64,000 nucleotides of DNA from Obelidium mucronatum (taxonomy: Eukaryota > Chytridiomycota > Chytridiomycetes > Chytridiales > Chytriomycetaceae), in NCBI GenBank assembly GCA_025765595.1, contig JAIVFH010000076.1, forward strand, positions 111,113-175,112. Direction: 5' to 3'. Made by a program: the position numbers and the translations under genes. How positions within the stretch are numbered: position 1 is the stretch's first letter; every line of letters begins with the position of its first letter. The notes under the pieces are model-generated. The model was not told where the DNA came from. It was given only the letters and a program-made list of their open reading frames with translations, and did no database searches. This document shows, piece by piece, positions 26,369 to 37,979 of the stretch.

Positions 26369-27617
26369 TAGAGAGAGATAGATAAAAAAGAAAAGGGGGG
26401 AGGGGAAGTGGGGTGAGGGGGAACTCAACTTGAACCCCAAAATCTTTTCCGACGGCTCCAACGCCCTCACATTCTTCAAGAAATGATCAACAACAAAAAG
26501 AAACTGGTTCTTTGAAAACACTGGATGACTCAACACTTGATCCACAGTCATCCGCTTCGCTGGACTCATTGCAACCATCATATCCGCCATCCGTTGCAAC
26601 TCTCTCCAATCAAATACTTCGGGGTCGAATGGCTGCTGATTTTGCTGATGATGGTGATGCTGCTGTTTGGTTCGACGACTGGTGCTCACAAGGTTCGATA
26701 AGAGAACAGTCAACAAATGCCCTAATGCAAAGAAATCGCGTGTCTCGACTTTTCCAGGAATTACATTCGGGTCAAAGTCTTCAGGCGGGATAATCTCTCG
26801 TGCGGCCGCCGCCGTTGCCGCCGCCGTTGCGCCTCCTTCAGTGATGGCGGCGGCGGCGCAGCACTGCATCAAGGAGCTTGTGAAACTCTTGTTGATGTCC
26901 TTGAATGGTGTCGTGTATTCGAGACCGCCGAGGAGCCAGGTTCGTTCACGGACGCTGATGTAGAGGGATGAGAATTGGAGGTTGTTGTGGCAGAGTTGTT
27001 TGCTGTGTAAGAATGAAATTGTTTTCTTTAAGGGAAGAGAGAAGGGGGGGGGGGGGGGGGGGGATTTCGTTTATAACAACTCTTTTGAGCTTTGAAGACG
27101 TATGCGTTTACTTACCAAAGTACTGTAAATTCCAAGTGCCACTTCTTCAGCTGGAATTTCGTTCCACATCCGGGCCAAAGGAACAACAGGCTCAGTAATT
27201 ACGTATAGATATGCTTCTGTTAAAATAGCTTCCTTGAATTTGATGATTCCAGGATGTCGAAGCGTCTTGAGCCGCTGAGATAATATAAATAAATAAATAA
27301 ATAAATAAATAAATTAAAAAATTAAAAATAAAACCTGTAACGCGTTAATAATAATCCATTTTTCAGGAAGCTTATTATGATTCCTTTTTGATGATGGATT
27401 GTCTCCACCGCGTTTCTCTGTGAACCCATACGTGAATATAGACACCATCTCTTTAGTTTCTTTTTCAATTGCATTGTAGTGTGTAAACATGATTGTATTT
27501 GGCGGTGTCAAATTCTAAACAGTGGTGGTTATTTAGCTTTATAACAAGATGGTATTAAGAAGAAAAAAAAGAAACCTGGAATGACGTGTAATCATCCTTG
27601 TGAAAATAAGTCCGCAT
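23815..27617 (-). CDS. SCY1-like pseudokinase (SCYL1/Cex1-like)
   Basis: SCYL1-type proteins act in Golgi-ER COPI traffic and tRNA export. The N-lobe shows EKETKEMVSIFTYGF, LKTLRHPGIIKFKEAI and AYLYVITEPVVPL. The catalytic loop is degenerate (HNNLQFSSLYIS in place of HRD) and DFG is replaced by GGLEY, so it is a pseudokinase. A helical HEAT-like region follows (RIAPLIRKLPASTVTAYILP onward), then a long Ser/Asn/Asp-rich tail to the stop at 23815. Ten or so introns, one with a GA microsatellite, one with a 20-base G run and several with A/T runs. The first exon encodes MRTYFHKDDYTSFQ from the ATG at 27615-27617. The C-terminus lacks an obvious COPI-binding motif. Confidence 0.8.
26290..26363. 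repeat. GA microsatellite in SCYL intron
   Basis: About 37 GA units followed by a short GATA run. It lies within an intron of the SCYL1-like gene. Confidence 0.92.
27044..27063. repeat. Twenty-base G run in SCYL intron
   Basis: Uninterrupted G tract, so the gene's sense strand carries C20. The plus strand could form a G-quadruplex. Confidence 0.85.
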
Positions 27618-27952
27618 CTTTGATTCGCTGCCACCCATTTCTCTATACTGGTGCGTTGTATGCGTCTCGTTGTATGGTGTTTTTATTTTATTTTTATTTT
27701 TTATTTTGTTGTTCTTTCAACAATGACGATCATCCTTTGTATTGTCCAAGATCGTCAACATTCAACATTCAATCAAAAACACAAACAGGAACAGACAAAA
27801 CAGTCGATACCCATTTTTTAAAATACTATCAAGAATACTCTTTTTATATAAATGCTCAAAATACAGCCAACAACAACAACGAAAGAAAAAAAAAAAAAGA
27901 AACCTCATCATCACCCCTCCTCCTCAACCATCATAAACTTTCCACAATATTC

Positions 27953-30836
27953 TCAAAACTTGACCTTCAACAACCCCGCAATCCCACCACCACTACCCTC
28001 ATCACCACCACCACGACTCCGTCTCAACTCCTCCACAACATGCAACACCCACTCCACACGCCCATCTACACCCCCAATATCATCCCGCAATAACTCATTC
28101 TTGACTACTTCATTCACGTCCAACAAGTTGGCAACCCAAAACGTCATCAACTCCACCAGAGCTTCCGCTGCGTCACCACCACTGCTGGTTGCAGCCGCAG
28201 CCGCAGTCGCAAGCGTGGGAACATCTCCATGAATCAACTTGAAATGAAGCGCATTCGCATAGGCCGTCGATGGACATGATACAGGTCCTCCATCATGCTG
28301 TTGTTGTTGCTGCTGCTGCTGCATCTTCTGCTGTTGTTCCAAAAACGACGCGTTCAGGTACCCAATGATTTCCTGAACTAGTCGCGATAACTGCTGATAC
28401 AGGGATAGGATGTACGCGGCTTGCGTTTTACTATATCTGAGGTTCACAAGCTGAAGGTGGCCCGTCTTTGCATCGTGGTGGTGGTGGTGCAGGTGGTGGT
28501 AGTGGTGTTCGTGATGATCATGCTTGTGGTGCTCCTGCTGAAGGGATTCGCTTTCCAGTGGTAGTGTGAGGTCAAACGGAAACGGTGGCTGCTTTGTACA
28601 TGCCAAGTATTGAACACCACTGTACATGCATTTCGCAAATGAACTCAAATGCGTGCTTTTGAAAAACTCTGACATGGGGCATGTGTAGTTGTCTGCAGAG
28701 TCCGGTGTCGGGACCGTTGACAATCTACTGGTCGTTGTCCCACGGGGTATTATTGATGAGGTATTCTGTGCTGCTGCTGTTGTTACTGTTGATTTTGGTT
28801 CTTCATATTTAGCTGTTGAAAGGATATCTTGCTGGTTGGAGGACGTTGTGTAAATTGTAGTAGATGTAGAATGCGTAGACGGTCGAGTTTTGGCTCTTTT
28901 GGAGGCAGAACAATCACATTCCGCCATGGTGCAAACCTCGCGGTTTTGCTTACCATCAATACCGACACCACCATGTCCAGATATATCTTGATTGTCCATA
29001 TCGATTGCCCCATTGACAACATCCAGTCCAACGCATTCTTCATCTTCAAAGTCCAAATCTTCAATCCGTTCAACTAGGGCCAAATTAAGCCCATCATCGC
29101 AGACCCCACGCTCAAGCACTTTAAATCTCCATGACCCAATACCATCCACAAGGTAGCGAGATGGTTCGGGACAAGTGTATTTTGCCTGTTGCTGCTGTTG
29201 TTGTTGTTGATGTTGTCTTTGTTGCTGGGGTAAGGACGGAAGCGGTTGGCCTGGGGCTGATGATGATACAGTGGGACGTGAACGGGACGATGAAAGTCGC
29301 AAGGGAGTTTCTTCATCACCACTGGAGCTCCAACCCTCTTCCTCTTCTTCCTCTTCTTCATCAATATCCATGTCATCATCATCATCATTGTCCTCATAGT
29401 ACTCAGAACTGCCAGAAGAGTTGCTGGTATTTCGACCGGAAAGGGTAGTGTCTCCACTCGTCGTAGTAGTATTAGTAGTAGCAGGTGCCCCAGTTCGGCA
29501 GGCATCAGGAGTTGATGGGTCATGATTTGGCGGTGGATTGTCAAAGATGGGACGAACACTTCTTAATTTCAAGGCAGTTCCAAATTCCATGTATTCAGAT
29601 GTGCTTCCAGGACGAGTTGCAGACGGTGTGATCCATGGAGATTCCGGAGCAGAGGAATATGTAGATGGAAGGCTCGAACAACAAGCGCCCCCAAACACAC
29701 TCCGTCCAAACAGAGCAGCACAGGCAGGAGAGGAACGGCCATTTGAATTCGCATTCCTTAGGGTATCGCCTCCAGTTACTACAATTGTATCTGCAGAGCT
29801 ATTGGCACTTCGTCGTCTCTTGATTCCAGCAACGGTATTCAGATTCTGTTCCAGGGGAACCTTGACGCAAACGCCGTACACCATTGAATCCAACTGACAC
29901 TCTTCGTCGCCTCGTTTTCGGTTGATTTCCATCAACTTGAGTATCATTCTCCGATATCGAGGTTCAAAAAACTGCATAAAACACGGGACACCTGGGAGAA
30001 TAGTTTTGCAGCTCACAAAGATGGGAATAATAAACTGGTTCTTAAGCAGTTTGGGTGGACCGATTGGAGGTTGAGCGGGTGAGCATCTGGGTAACGAGTT
30101 GAGAAAGCACTGCAGCGATGACGAGGATGAAGCATGACGCAGAACAGGCGGCCTCACAGGTGGGATGTTTAGGCAGGCCTTGACCCACTCGACAGTTGTG
30201 GCAATGAGTTTGTTTGTCGGCCTGCAAATGATTTGATATGATTTGAAAAGAAAGTGTTTTAGAATGCAGCACCGCACAAGGAAACAACACGACGCACCGA
30301 CGCTCAAAGTAGACGGCGCCCGGCAGCAGCTGGCGACACACGGGACACGCCGGGCGGCACTTGTTGCGGGTCTCGACGGCGCACTGGCGGCAGAACGAGT
30401 GGCCGCACGGCGCCGTCACGGGCTGCGCAAACACGGCGCAGCACAGACAGCACTCGACTTCGGCGGCGACGGCGCGCAGAAGGTCGCCCGCCTGCGTTTG
30501 CGTCTGCGTCTGCGTCTGCGCCCGCGCCAGCGCCACAAGCTTCTGCGCCACCACGTCCACGCCCGCCGCCGCCGCGCGCCGGTGCAGCCGCTTGCCGCAG
30601 CCGCGCGGCGCCGGACACCGCACGAGCCGGCGCGGCGCCAGCGCGTGCGGGTCGCCAAAGAGTGTGTGTGCGGGCGCAGACGCCGGCGCGGCCGCGGCGT
30701 CTGGCGCGCTGCCGCCGACTTCGAGCGCATCCAGGCAGCCGAGGCAGACGCTCCAGCCGCAGGGCAGCGTTACGGGCGCCGTGAGCGGCTGGCGGCAGTG
30801 CGTGCAAAAGAGCAGGAGCCGCTGGTCGTGGTCCAT
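27953..30836 (-). CDS. LON-domain RING finger protein (LONRF-like E3 ligase)
   Basis: Predicted ubiquitin ligase with substrate recognition through a LON N-terminal (LAN) domain. Residues ~10-40 hold a degenerate RING (CTHCRQPL..CLGCL). A canonical C3HC4 RING sits at ~140-180 (CCLCCAVF..CGHSFCRQC..CPVC). The LAN domain starts at IIPIFVSCKTILPGVPCF and continues as FEPRYRRMI, then is interrupted by ~250 residues of Ser/Asp/Glu/Gln low complexity before resuming with IGSWRFKVLERG. The C-terminal third has His- and Gln-rich runs. One intron (about 30231-30300). The first ~530 coding bases are extremely GC-rich. Human LONRF proteins also carry TPRs, which I do not see here. Confidence 0.82.
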
Positions 30837-31468
30837 TTTGTTGTTGTTGGCTTTTTTTTTTTCTTCTTTCCCTTTTGGATTTCAAGATTTCAAATGCACC
30901 TGCATCAAATTTAACATTTCAAATCTGTTTTTTTTTGGCTTATTCCCCACACTTTAATTCATTTGTTATTGCACAACGCGCACGCAAACAAAACAAACAA
31001 ACAAAAACAAACAATCACGCCTTTTCCATCCCATCCCATCGAAAATAAAATCAAAACGAAAACAACAAGCTATCACAATCTGCGCGAAAAAACACAAATC
31101 CACTGTTTTTGCAATTTAGTAATGATAGGATATCATCACTAATCCCTTTGTTCCTTGATGCGAAACATTGGAAAAAAAAATTCCGATTCAATTGGCGCAC
31201 CAATCTTCGATCCGATTTCTGCATTTATCGATTTGTTTGATGAAAAATTCAAAAACCAATGGACACCTCAATTTTTCTTCCACCCCTCAAGCTCAAACAA
31301 ACGTTGTCTTTTCTTTAATTATGATTGAGAGTGAGACTGTGTGACATTTTGTTGTCCGCATCACGTCTCACATCATGTTTTTATTGTATTTTCACATCAT
31401 CATCATCATCACACCACTCCTTGTTCCCTGATTCTGTCCTTTATCCGAGACTTCTTTCTTGCATCAAC
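30837..31468. other. Intergenic region, nothing identified
   Basis: AT-rich, with A/T and CAT runs and short T tracts. It serves as 5' flank of the LONRF-like gene. No supported gene, repeat family or RNA was found. Confidence 0.4.
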
Positions 31469-31810
31469 TTACTGTAGAAGTTCTTCCTTCCCACAACTCT
31501 GAGGTAACACGTGTTGCGTACTCAAAACCAATGGCGACTCTTTGGTTAACTTTGCACTGCATTCCATATACTTGCATTCTAATTTACTCGGCCATAGCAA
31601 CTCCTTGACTGCGGGTAAAAAAGGTTTGGCCCGCTGTGGGTCCTTAGGGTCGAAGCGTGCATAGTCTTCAAGTCCTGTATCCCAAGGATCATTGGGATGT
31701 GGTACGTACCAGCGCCGTTTCCGACAAAGACAAGCTTCGTTTTGCACTTTGATGGTTGAATCGGGGTTGTCAGTATCCCAACATAGGTTTTGATTTTTTT
31801 GGGCGAGAAA
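31469..31810 (-). pseudogene. Unidentified coding fragment, possible gene remnant
   Basis: The minus strand is open with protein-like content (WYVPHPNDPWDTGLEDYARF, then PFLPAVKELLW) to a TAA at 31469-31471, but no ATG in frame opens it. The upstream end runs into a T-rich stretch near 31810. On the opposite strand just to the right (31915-32060) there is a short ankyrin-like piece. Together these suggest decayed coding DNA. No family is recognised. Confidence 0.3.
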
Positions 31811-31914
31811 AAGAACCTTTTCATATCAAAAAAACAAATGCCAAGTCGCTTCGACCTTATCCTCTCTTCTCATCCTTCTCTTCTACGGAATCAATCGACC
31901 TTTCTTCTTGTTCT

Positions 31915-32100
31915 TTTTCTTCGCTGGGAAAGGGCGTCGATTTGACGCACGAATGTCTGCCGCGCGCCGGTATTGCCGCGCAAGACACCTATGTCATGTA
32001 TGTTGCTTGCCAAAACGCCCATATTGGTGCTGTCCGCATGCTGCTTGAGTTTTTTGAATTGATTAGGGAATTGATACGGCCAATGTGGAAAAAAAAATAG
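31915..32100 (+). pseudogene. Possible ankyrin-repeat remnant
   Basis: An isolated piece encodes DTYVMYVACQNAHIGAVRML, which fits the first helices of an ankyrin repeat (helix, x-G/A-H, helix). It ends in a Lys run and stop at 32100. There is no second repeat, and no convincing start. Best read as a remnant or chance. Confidence 0.2.
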
Positions 32101-32234
32101 ATAGCCTTTGAATAAAGAGAGAGGGTTCTGTCTTTTGAAATTTATGATGGATTGTGAGTAATAAATCACTTGTTGGCAAGAGAGCTTGTTTGTTTGCGAT
32201 AGACCCAATTTCGAGACCCAAAAAAAAAGCAACC

Positions 32235-34302
32235 ATGTTGGCAATCACTGCGCTCCTGCTGATTGCCTACACAGCGGCAACGGCCAATGCAGCATGCACG
32301 AATCCCATTCTGAGACAAGAGTGGGGTCAACTATCAGCATCGCAGAAGGGCCTCTACATCCAAGCCGTACAGGCATTGATCGCACGACCGCAAACTTCAA
32401 ACAACGTTGATCCAAACACAATGTCATTCTACGACTTTGTTAACATGTGAGAGACAAGATCCTTCTCCTTTATTTTGTTGAAAGTCCCCCTTCCCTTGTC
32501 TTACACTTTTCTAACAAACAGCCACGCTCGAGCCTCGCCCTGGGCACACGGATCCGCCCAGTTTTACCCATACCACCGAGCCCAAGTCTGGAAATTCGAA
32601 CAAGCATTGCATTCCACCAACATTTGGCCAAAGAACATGGGTGCCCCTTACTGGGACTGGCCTGCCGTCTCCCAAAACTGGTGGTCACCCGAAGCTTCAG
32701 ACGTATTCACACCCACCTACTTTGGAAGCGTTCTTTCAACAGACACCACGAACTGGTGTGTTCAAGATGGCCCGTTTGCAAGCGGTCGTGGATACAAGGT
32801 TGCGGTCTTGGATCCAGACAATGAAGCGTATTCGAATGGAATCCACGCGAGCGCCAATTGTTTGAGACGGTGTGGTGAGGTTTCGTCGCCGGCTACTTCT
32901 CCTGAGGATATCAATGTACGGTATGCGGCAACCACGTTTTCGGCTTTTAGAGGGGATACGGCGACGGGAACGGATGATCAACAGCTTGTTGGGTTTCATT
33001 CGGAAGGGCATGAAGTTATTGGAGGGTGAGTAGTGCGACGTCTTTTTTTATTTTATTTTATTTTAATTTGGTTATAATTTAAAAAATATTTATATAATTT
33101 ATCACAGCCATTCAGCATGCACAAGTGACATGGGAAACCCTTCAATCAGCCCCAACGACCCTTACTTCTGGTTACACCACGGTCTCGTAGACAAGATCTG
33201 GTGGCGCTGGCAAACCCGCTGCAAAGCATTCAAGAAATCCTATGAAGGCCCATTAACAGCCAGAGATCCAATCGACCCGGAACAAACACTCAAAGCCACG
33301 TCCACGCAGTTCTTGGACTCTTGGGGCGTCACGGTCGCCCAAATGCTGGACACCCAAGGGGATACCTTGTGTTACACGTATTCCAATTCAAAGGGGGATT
33401 TACCAATGCCGCCAATCACGTGTCCAAACTTTAATGGCGTTGCGGATCCGGGGGTGTCGCCGGATCCTACGGTGTTTGGGGCTGCGCCGCTTGCAAATGT
33501 GGCGGGGGCTGCTGTTGCTGCTGCTGGTGGTGGGGCTGGTGGTAGTGTGTTGGATCAACTTGTCAAGAGTATGGTTGCTGTTGGACTTGATACTGTGAAT
33601 CAAGGGACTGTTGTGTTTGGGAGGAGAGACGCTGTTGCTGTGGCAGTCAATCACACTATTGAAACCTTGGATACTACTACTACCGGAACCGGTGCTTCAG
33701 CCACTTCCCCGACTGAAACGACGGCAGCGGTTACCCGTGTTGAGAACACTACATCAACACAATCTGCCTTTGGGAACGGCACGGCGGTCACAACAACTGC
33801 CGCGACAGCCTTTTCCTCAACAGCAACAACAACAGCAACTACAGGCAGTTTCAATTCCACTGTTGCAATCAACAATACTACAGCTACTACAAACACGACC
33901 GACGAGCAACCACCACCACTACCACACTATGAAATCACCGCCAACGACGACAACACTGTCAATGTTACATTCATTACAGTAAACCAAACAATCACTGTCC
34001 CCGAGAACCAAACAGTCCATTGGGTGTACCAGTCGTACGTGGAAACCGTGGACACGGAAGGAAACATTGCGCGACAGTATTTGGAAGTGGAAGAAATTCC
34101 GTATAAGCGGATTCCCGGTGCACCTATAAATGTCCCTGCAGGACACCCGTGCTACAAGAAGCATCCGGCTGTGATGAGTGACAGGTGGATTCATCATCAT
34201 AGTTTGAATCGGGTTAAAATTAGAAACACGGAGGCGAGACGGAAGGAGAATATTGATAAATGGAATGTAGAGAATTGTGGGCCGGATCCATCGTCTCCTT
34301 AG
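32235..34302 (+). CDS. Secreted tyrosinase with mucin-like C-terminal region
   Basis: A type 3 copper enzyme that oxidises phenols to quinones (melanin or wall cross-linking). The first ~20 residues form a signal peptide (MLAITALLLIAYTAATANA). The CuA region has HARASPWAHGS and FYPYHRAQVWKFE. The CuB region has FHSEGHEVIGGHS and NDPYFWLHHGLVDKIWWRWQ. Two introns (about 32447-32520 and 33026-33107) fall at HAR and GGH, both keeping frame. After the copper domain come a Gly/Ala segment and a Thr/Ser/Asn-rich stretch (about 33650-33900) with many N-x-T/S sites. A conserved ~90-residue end then reads to TAG at 34302. The start is the only ATG before the signal peptide. Confidence 0.92.
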
Positions 34303-34778
34303 ATTTATTGTTGTCTCGTTCTCTTACCCCCTTTTTTTTTCTTTTTTCCAGTCCTTTTTTTTTTGTCATATCTTTATTTGTTTATTATTTCTTAGAAAAT
34401 CATGAGGTATATATAAAGGAGAGTTGGGGTGTCGTCGGCGTTTTTTTTCTTCTTTCGCTCCACAATTTATTTCTCAGCACAGCCACAGACATTCATCACA
34501 TGAAATCACCAGATCCAGAAGACGTTGTGCTACTGCTGGATGCCAAGCAGATCCTTATCCGTTGACTGTGAAATCTGCTGTTGCCAATAAACTGATAACG
34601 CAGAGAAACAAATATATTCTTTGAATCTTTGTCAAAGCCAATCAGTCCATTGGACTGGGCTGAATCATCATAGATGAACGTTCAGGTTTGTTATTGCTGA
34701 AGTTTTGGCTTCTGTGGTACAAGTTTGTCTGTGGTGACTGTTCTTTATTGCACAGGGCCTGATGTTTGAAATTATTTA

Positions 34779-34782
<4 letters not shown>
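34303..34782. other. Intergenic region between tyrosinase and acetyltransferase
   Basis: T-rich 3' flank of the tyrosinase gene, then ordinary sequence. No gene, repeat or RNA supported. Confidence 0.4.

Positions 34783-34809
<27 letters not shown>
34783..34809 (+). promoter_or_regulatory. Twenty-seven-base A run abutting a start codon
   Basis: An uninterrupted A tract whose last base is the A of the GNAT start codon. The mRNA leader would end in poly(A), or the tract may act as a nucleosome-excluding promoter element. Confidence 0.6.
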
Positions 34810-34813
<4 letters not shown>

Positions 34814-35423
34814 AACAAGCCAATACCTTCCAGAGACTGTGATACGCACGGCAGGACCTCCAATCCACAACCTCAAACCACGCCTCGCCACCATTTCCGA
34901 CGTTCCCGCACTAGTTCCGCTCATCAATGAAGCCTACAAGGACGCCCGATGGTTCAAAAACCCAGCCTATCACAACCGCATTGACAACAACGACGTGCTG
35001 GTCGAGTACATGACGCAACACCCTGAAGACAAGTACATTATCCTGGAGGATGCAGGAACTGGTGATGTTTGTGCAACGGTTAAATTGGTTGCCCCTGACA
35101 ACAGCAGCAATGAAGAGACATGTGGCATGTCGCTTTTGGCCATTGCTCCAGAACATCAAGGGAAGGGTATTGCAAAGTACTTGTTCAAGCTCTTGTGTGC
35201 GTTGGCATTATATATGGATGAGCAGGAGAAAGGGAAGGGTTGGTCAGATCTCCAAGTTGAGGTGATGGGAGTTCAACCACATTTGATCTCCATCTACAGT
35301 TCTTGGGGGTTTTCACTTGTGGAAGGGTGGGATGATAGTGTTGTTCCTTTGCCAAGTGATTTTTGGAATGTGGAGCCTCATCAGCAGTTTATGGTTGCGA
35401 TGCGTAAGAAGTTGGGGAATTGA
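34809..35423 (+). CDS. GNAT-family N-acetyltransferase
   Basis: Single-exon gene of 204 residues. It shows the GNAT fold order: an N-terminal helix (ISDVPALVPLINEAY), strand with DVCATVKLVA, strand MSLLAIAPEHQGKGIAKYL containing the acetyl-CoA pyrophosphate loop (Q-x-x-G-x-G/A pattern in QGKGIA), and later ISIYSSWGF. Such enzymes transfer acetyl from acetyl-CoA to an amine; the acceptor cannot be told. The fungal style with a C-terminal QQFMVAMRKKL strand is common among uncharacterised cytosolic GNATs. The start ATG follows the A run directly and no other in-frame ATG precedes it. Confidence 0.85.
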
Positions 35424-35560
35424 GGTTTGGGTTGGACAGTTGGAAACCTCTCGCTCTCTCGTAATTGAACGTACGTTATTTAAAATTATTATTGCCTCTT
35501 TTTGGATAAAGTCAAAAGGGTTTAGCAGTCGATGCTGTTGTTTTTTTGTTTTTCGTTCAT

Positions 35561-35842
35561 TTATGCATTGTGTCGATGCAGTTTGAGGCCCATCCAGTTG
35601 AAAAAGACAAAAAAAAGCAATATTGGAGGCAAGAGGGGCAGTATGTAGCAATAGTGGTTGTCTTCGCGTATTGCTCGAAGTAGCTGAGAGTTGAGTTAAT
35701 CATGATATGCTTGCAAGCAGACGTATTGGGACTGCCTCACCTTACCCTGCATCCAACTCTCAGGCAATGCTTTACTTATAACGAGTGCAAACATCGACGC
35801 CGTGAAATAGAGGCCGGTTCCAACGTAAAGTTTCAGAGACAT
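35561..35842 (-). CDS. PIGY: PIG-Y homologue, GPI-GlcNAc transferase subunit
   Basis: A 69-residue membrane protein encoded by two exons (35746-35842 and 35561-35673) joined across a GT-AG intron. The intron removal creates an Ala codon at the junction. PIG-Y (yeast Eri1 is the counterpart) belongs to the ER complex that adds GlcNAc to phosphatidylinositol, the first step of GPI anchor synthesis. The two hydrophobic segments (LYVGTGLYFTASMFALVI and YCYILPLLPPILLFFVF) and the ending NWMGLKLHRHN match the PIG-Y layout and its C-terminal WMGIKLFRHN from memory. Length agrees with the ~71 residues of human PIG-Y. Start is the ATG at 35840-35842; stop TAA at 35561-35563. Confidence 0.82.
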
Positions 35843-36001
35843 TTAGACATCAGAAACAGAAACAGCAAAATAATAAAATAAAAACGGAGACACTTTAAAT
35901 AAAGCTTATAAAGTATTACAACTATCTTTAATTGACTAATTATATTTACCATGCTTAACTATACTTTCTTAAAAAAAAATAGGTTTGATATTCGCTGACA
36001 G

Positions 36002-37191
36002 TCACTTGTCAACGGACACAAATCGCCAACACATGGCCGAGGGCGCCACATAAGTCCCAGTCACTTGTGCCGACACCACCGAATACACGTCTCCACCAAG
36101 CAAAGACATTAATTTTCTCTCTCGATGACTGGTAACGACCCGTTTTCCTGCCACACAAGTCAACACAAATGAGTGTCCGCCAGCACTACTACCATTCATT
36201 TGATCCGCAACAGGCTCCTTAAAAACTCCATTCGGAATTTCCGCAAAAGTCTTCCCCAACGAAAACGCACAACTCAAATCCCATATATCCTCCGTCAGAA
36301 CCAGTGCTTGATTCCCTTCTCCGCCACCAGGAAGGTTATTAATGGATACAGATGGACATGAAACAGCAACCCTTTTCCCTCCAATAACAGTTGTCAATCT
36401 GAACCGCGATCCGTACGTGAGCACATTTCCAATGACTTCAGTGTGTTGTTGGTGGTTGGAGCAGGAGTGGCTCGAATTTTTCAAATACTGGTGGCTACTA
36501 TGACGAGAAGAGTGTTTGTTGTCCCAATTTATGTTGATGTTACTATTGCTGCTGCTGCTGCTGGAAATGTACTCTGATTTGTCGCGTTCAAAAGGTGTGA
36601 TTTCAAACACGTTTCGAGAAAGCGGTTTTTGCGGCTCAAGTGTGCTCACCATGAGTCTGTAATTGGAGCCAATTTTTGTCCAAGCATCATATGTGAGACA
36701 GGCATCGACAGAGTTGTTTGAGTGGGTTTTGGTAGAGGCACTGCCACCACTGCTACTGTTTACCAGAATAACCTTCTGCCCGTACCGGAAAGATTCGCGT
36801 GGAAACATGGGCGGTTTTGGGATCATTGGACAAGATTTCAAGTGGCCGTGGCGACGGGAAGGGTCATTGAGGAGGGCCGCTGGGGTTGGCGGTTGTTGCT
36901 GGGGTTGTGGGGTTTCTGGGAAAGAGTCCCAGGCTTTAGTCACGAGTTTCGGGACGCCCTTTTCGAGATTTGTAATTCGCGTGAAAGTTGATGTCCAAGT
37001 GAGTGTGTTGTCGTTTCGCTCGCGCACAAAAGCCTGATGTTTTTTTTTTTTTTGTTGGTTAAGTATTTCTTGAAACAGGAAAGGGGATCTGTCAGTTGAC
37101 AGAAGTTTACCATCAGCTTCTCTTCTTCAACGACGTCCTGTTCGAGCCAGTTTCCCTTCAAGCAGCGTGGCTTCATGGCTGTGTTTATCAT
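36002..37191 (-). CDS. CFAP161: CFAP161-like cilia/flagella protein
   Basis: Two exons, with an intron at about 37035-37110. The first exon encodes RCLKGNWLEQDVVEEEKLM, like the GNW-E-D-x-x-EEE head of CFAP161, and the second begins AFVRERND. Further matches in order: FRYGQKVILVN, PLSRNVFEITPF, VLTYGSRFRL, then VLTEDIWDLSCAFS, and a C-terminal block with CWRFV. CFAP161 is an inner protein of ciliary doublet microtubules. Low-complexity Ser/Asn/His insertions (about 36440-36560) are lineage-specific. The ATG is at 37189-37191, 69 bases from the next, divergent gene. This is among the strongest indications that the organism makes flagella. Confidence 0.75.
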
Positions 37192-37260
37192 TTTTGTCAG
37201 AGAGTGTAAATCTGATGATTGAAAACTGTGCTTTTTAAGAAGTATTTACGTCAAAAAATC
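37192..37260. promoter_or_regulatory. Shared divergent promoter, CFAP161-like / helical protein
   Basis: Only 69 bases separate the two start codons, the tightest divergent pair in the window. Confidence 0.5.
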
Positions 37261-37947
37261 ATGGATATTATCGCATCGCTTGTCGCATCGGCCGATTCGC
37301 CGCGAGAACTTGTTCTTTTTGCGACCGAAGCCTTGGCCGAGGCAAAGGAGGCAAATCTAGTGGCAGCGCTGGTCTCTCTGCTGAGTGAAAGTGTGTTCGC
37401 CTCGATTCAATTCCAACGCAACGACAGGTTTAACCACAAGAAACAAAAACAACAAAAAAAAAGAACTCAGGGAAGTAAAGACGAAAAGGCATTTGCCTTT
37501 CGTGCTGAGCATCAAAACGGCCCTGGCTCAAAAGTGGCAATTGCTCAACGTTACTCGGAATGTGGATTCGGATTCAAGGATGGCGACCGAGGAATCAGAT
37601 GCATTGATTGAGGCTTTTGTGCAATTGCTTGATCTTTGTTTATGGATCACAAGACAGCAACAACTGGACAATATCACTGTGAGTGGACTTGTGGGAGACT
37701 GGATCATGGTCTAACCCTCTCGTTTAACATTATAGGCGGATGATAAACTTTCGTTTATGAATACTTTCAAGAACATAGCCTCGGATGTCTTTCGAGCCAC
37801 GTATTCTGCATTCCCAGATGCCATTTTCCCTTGGCACGAAAATAAGCAGGATCCAACTCGAATTGAATCCATGTTGTCGATTTGTACCAAGATCAATGTG
37901 AAGACATCTTGTGTTTTTGTTTTCTCAGCTCCCTCACTCACTCACTC

Positions 37948-37979
<32 letters not shown>

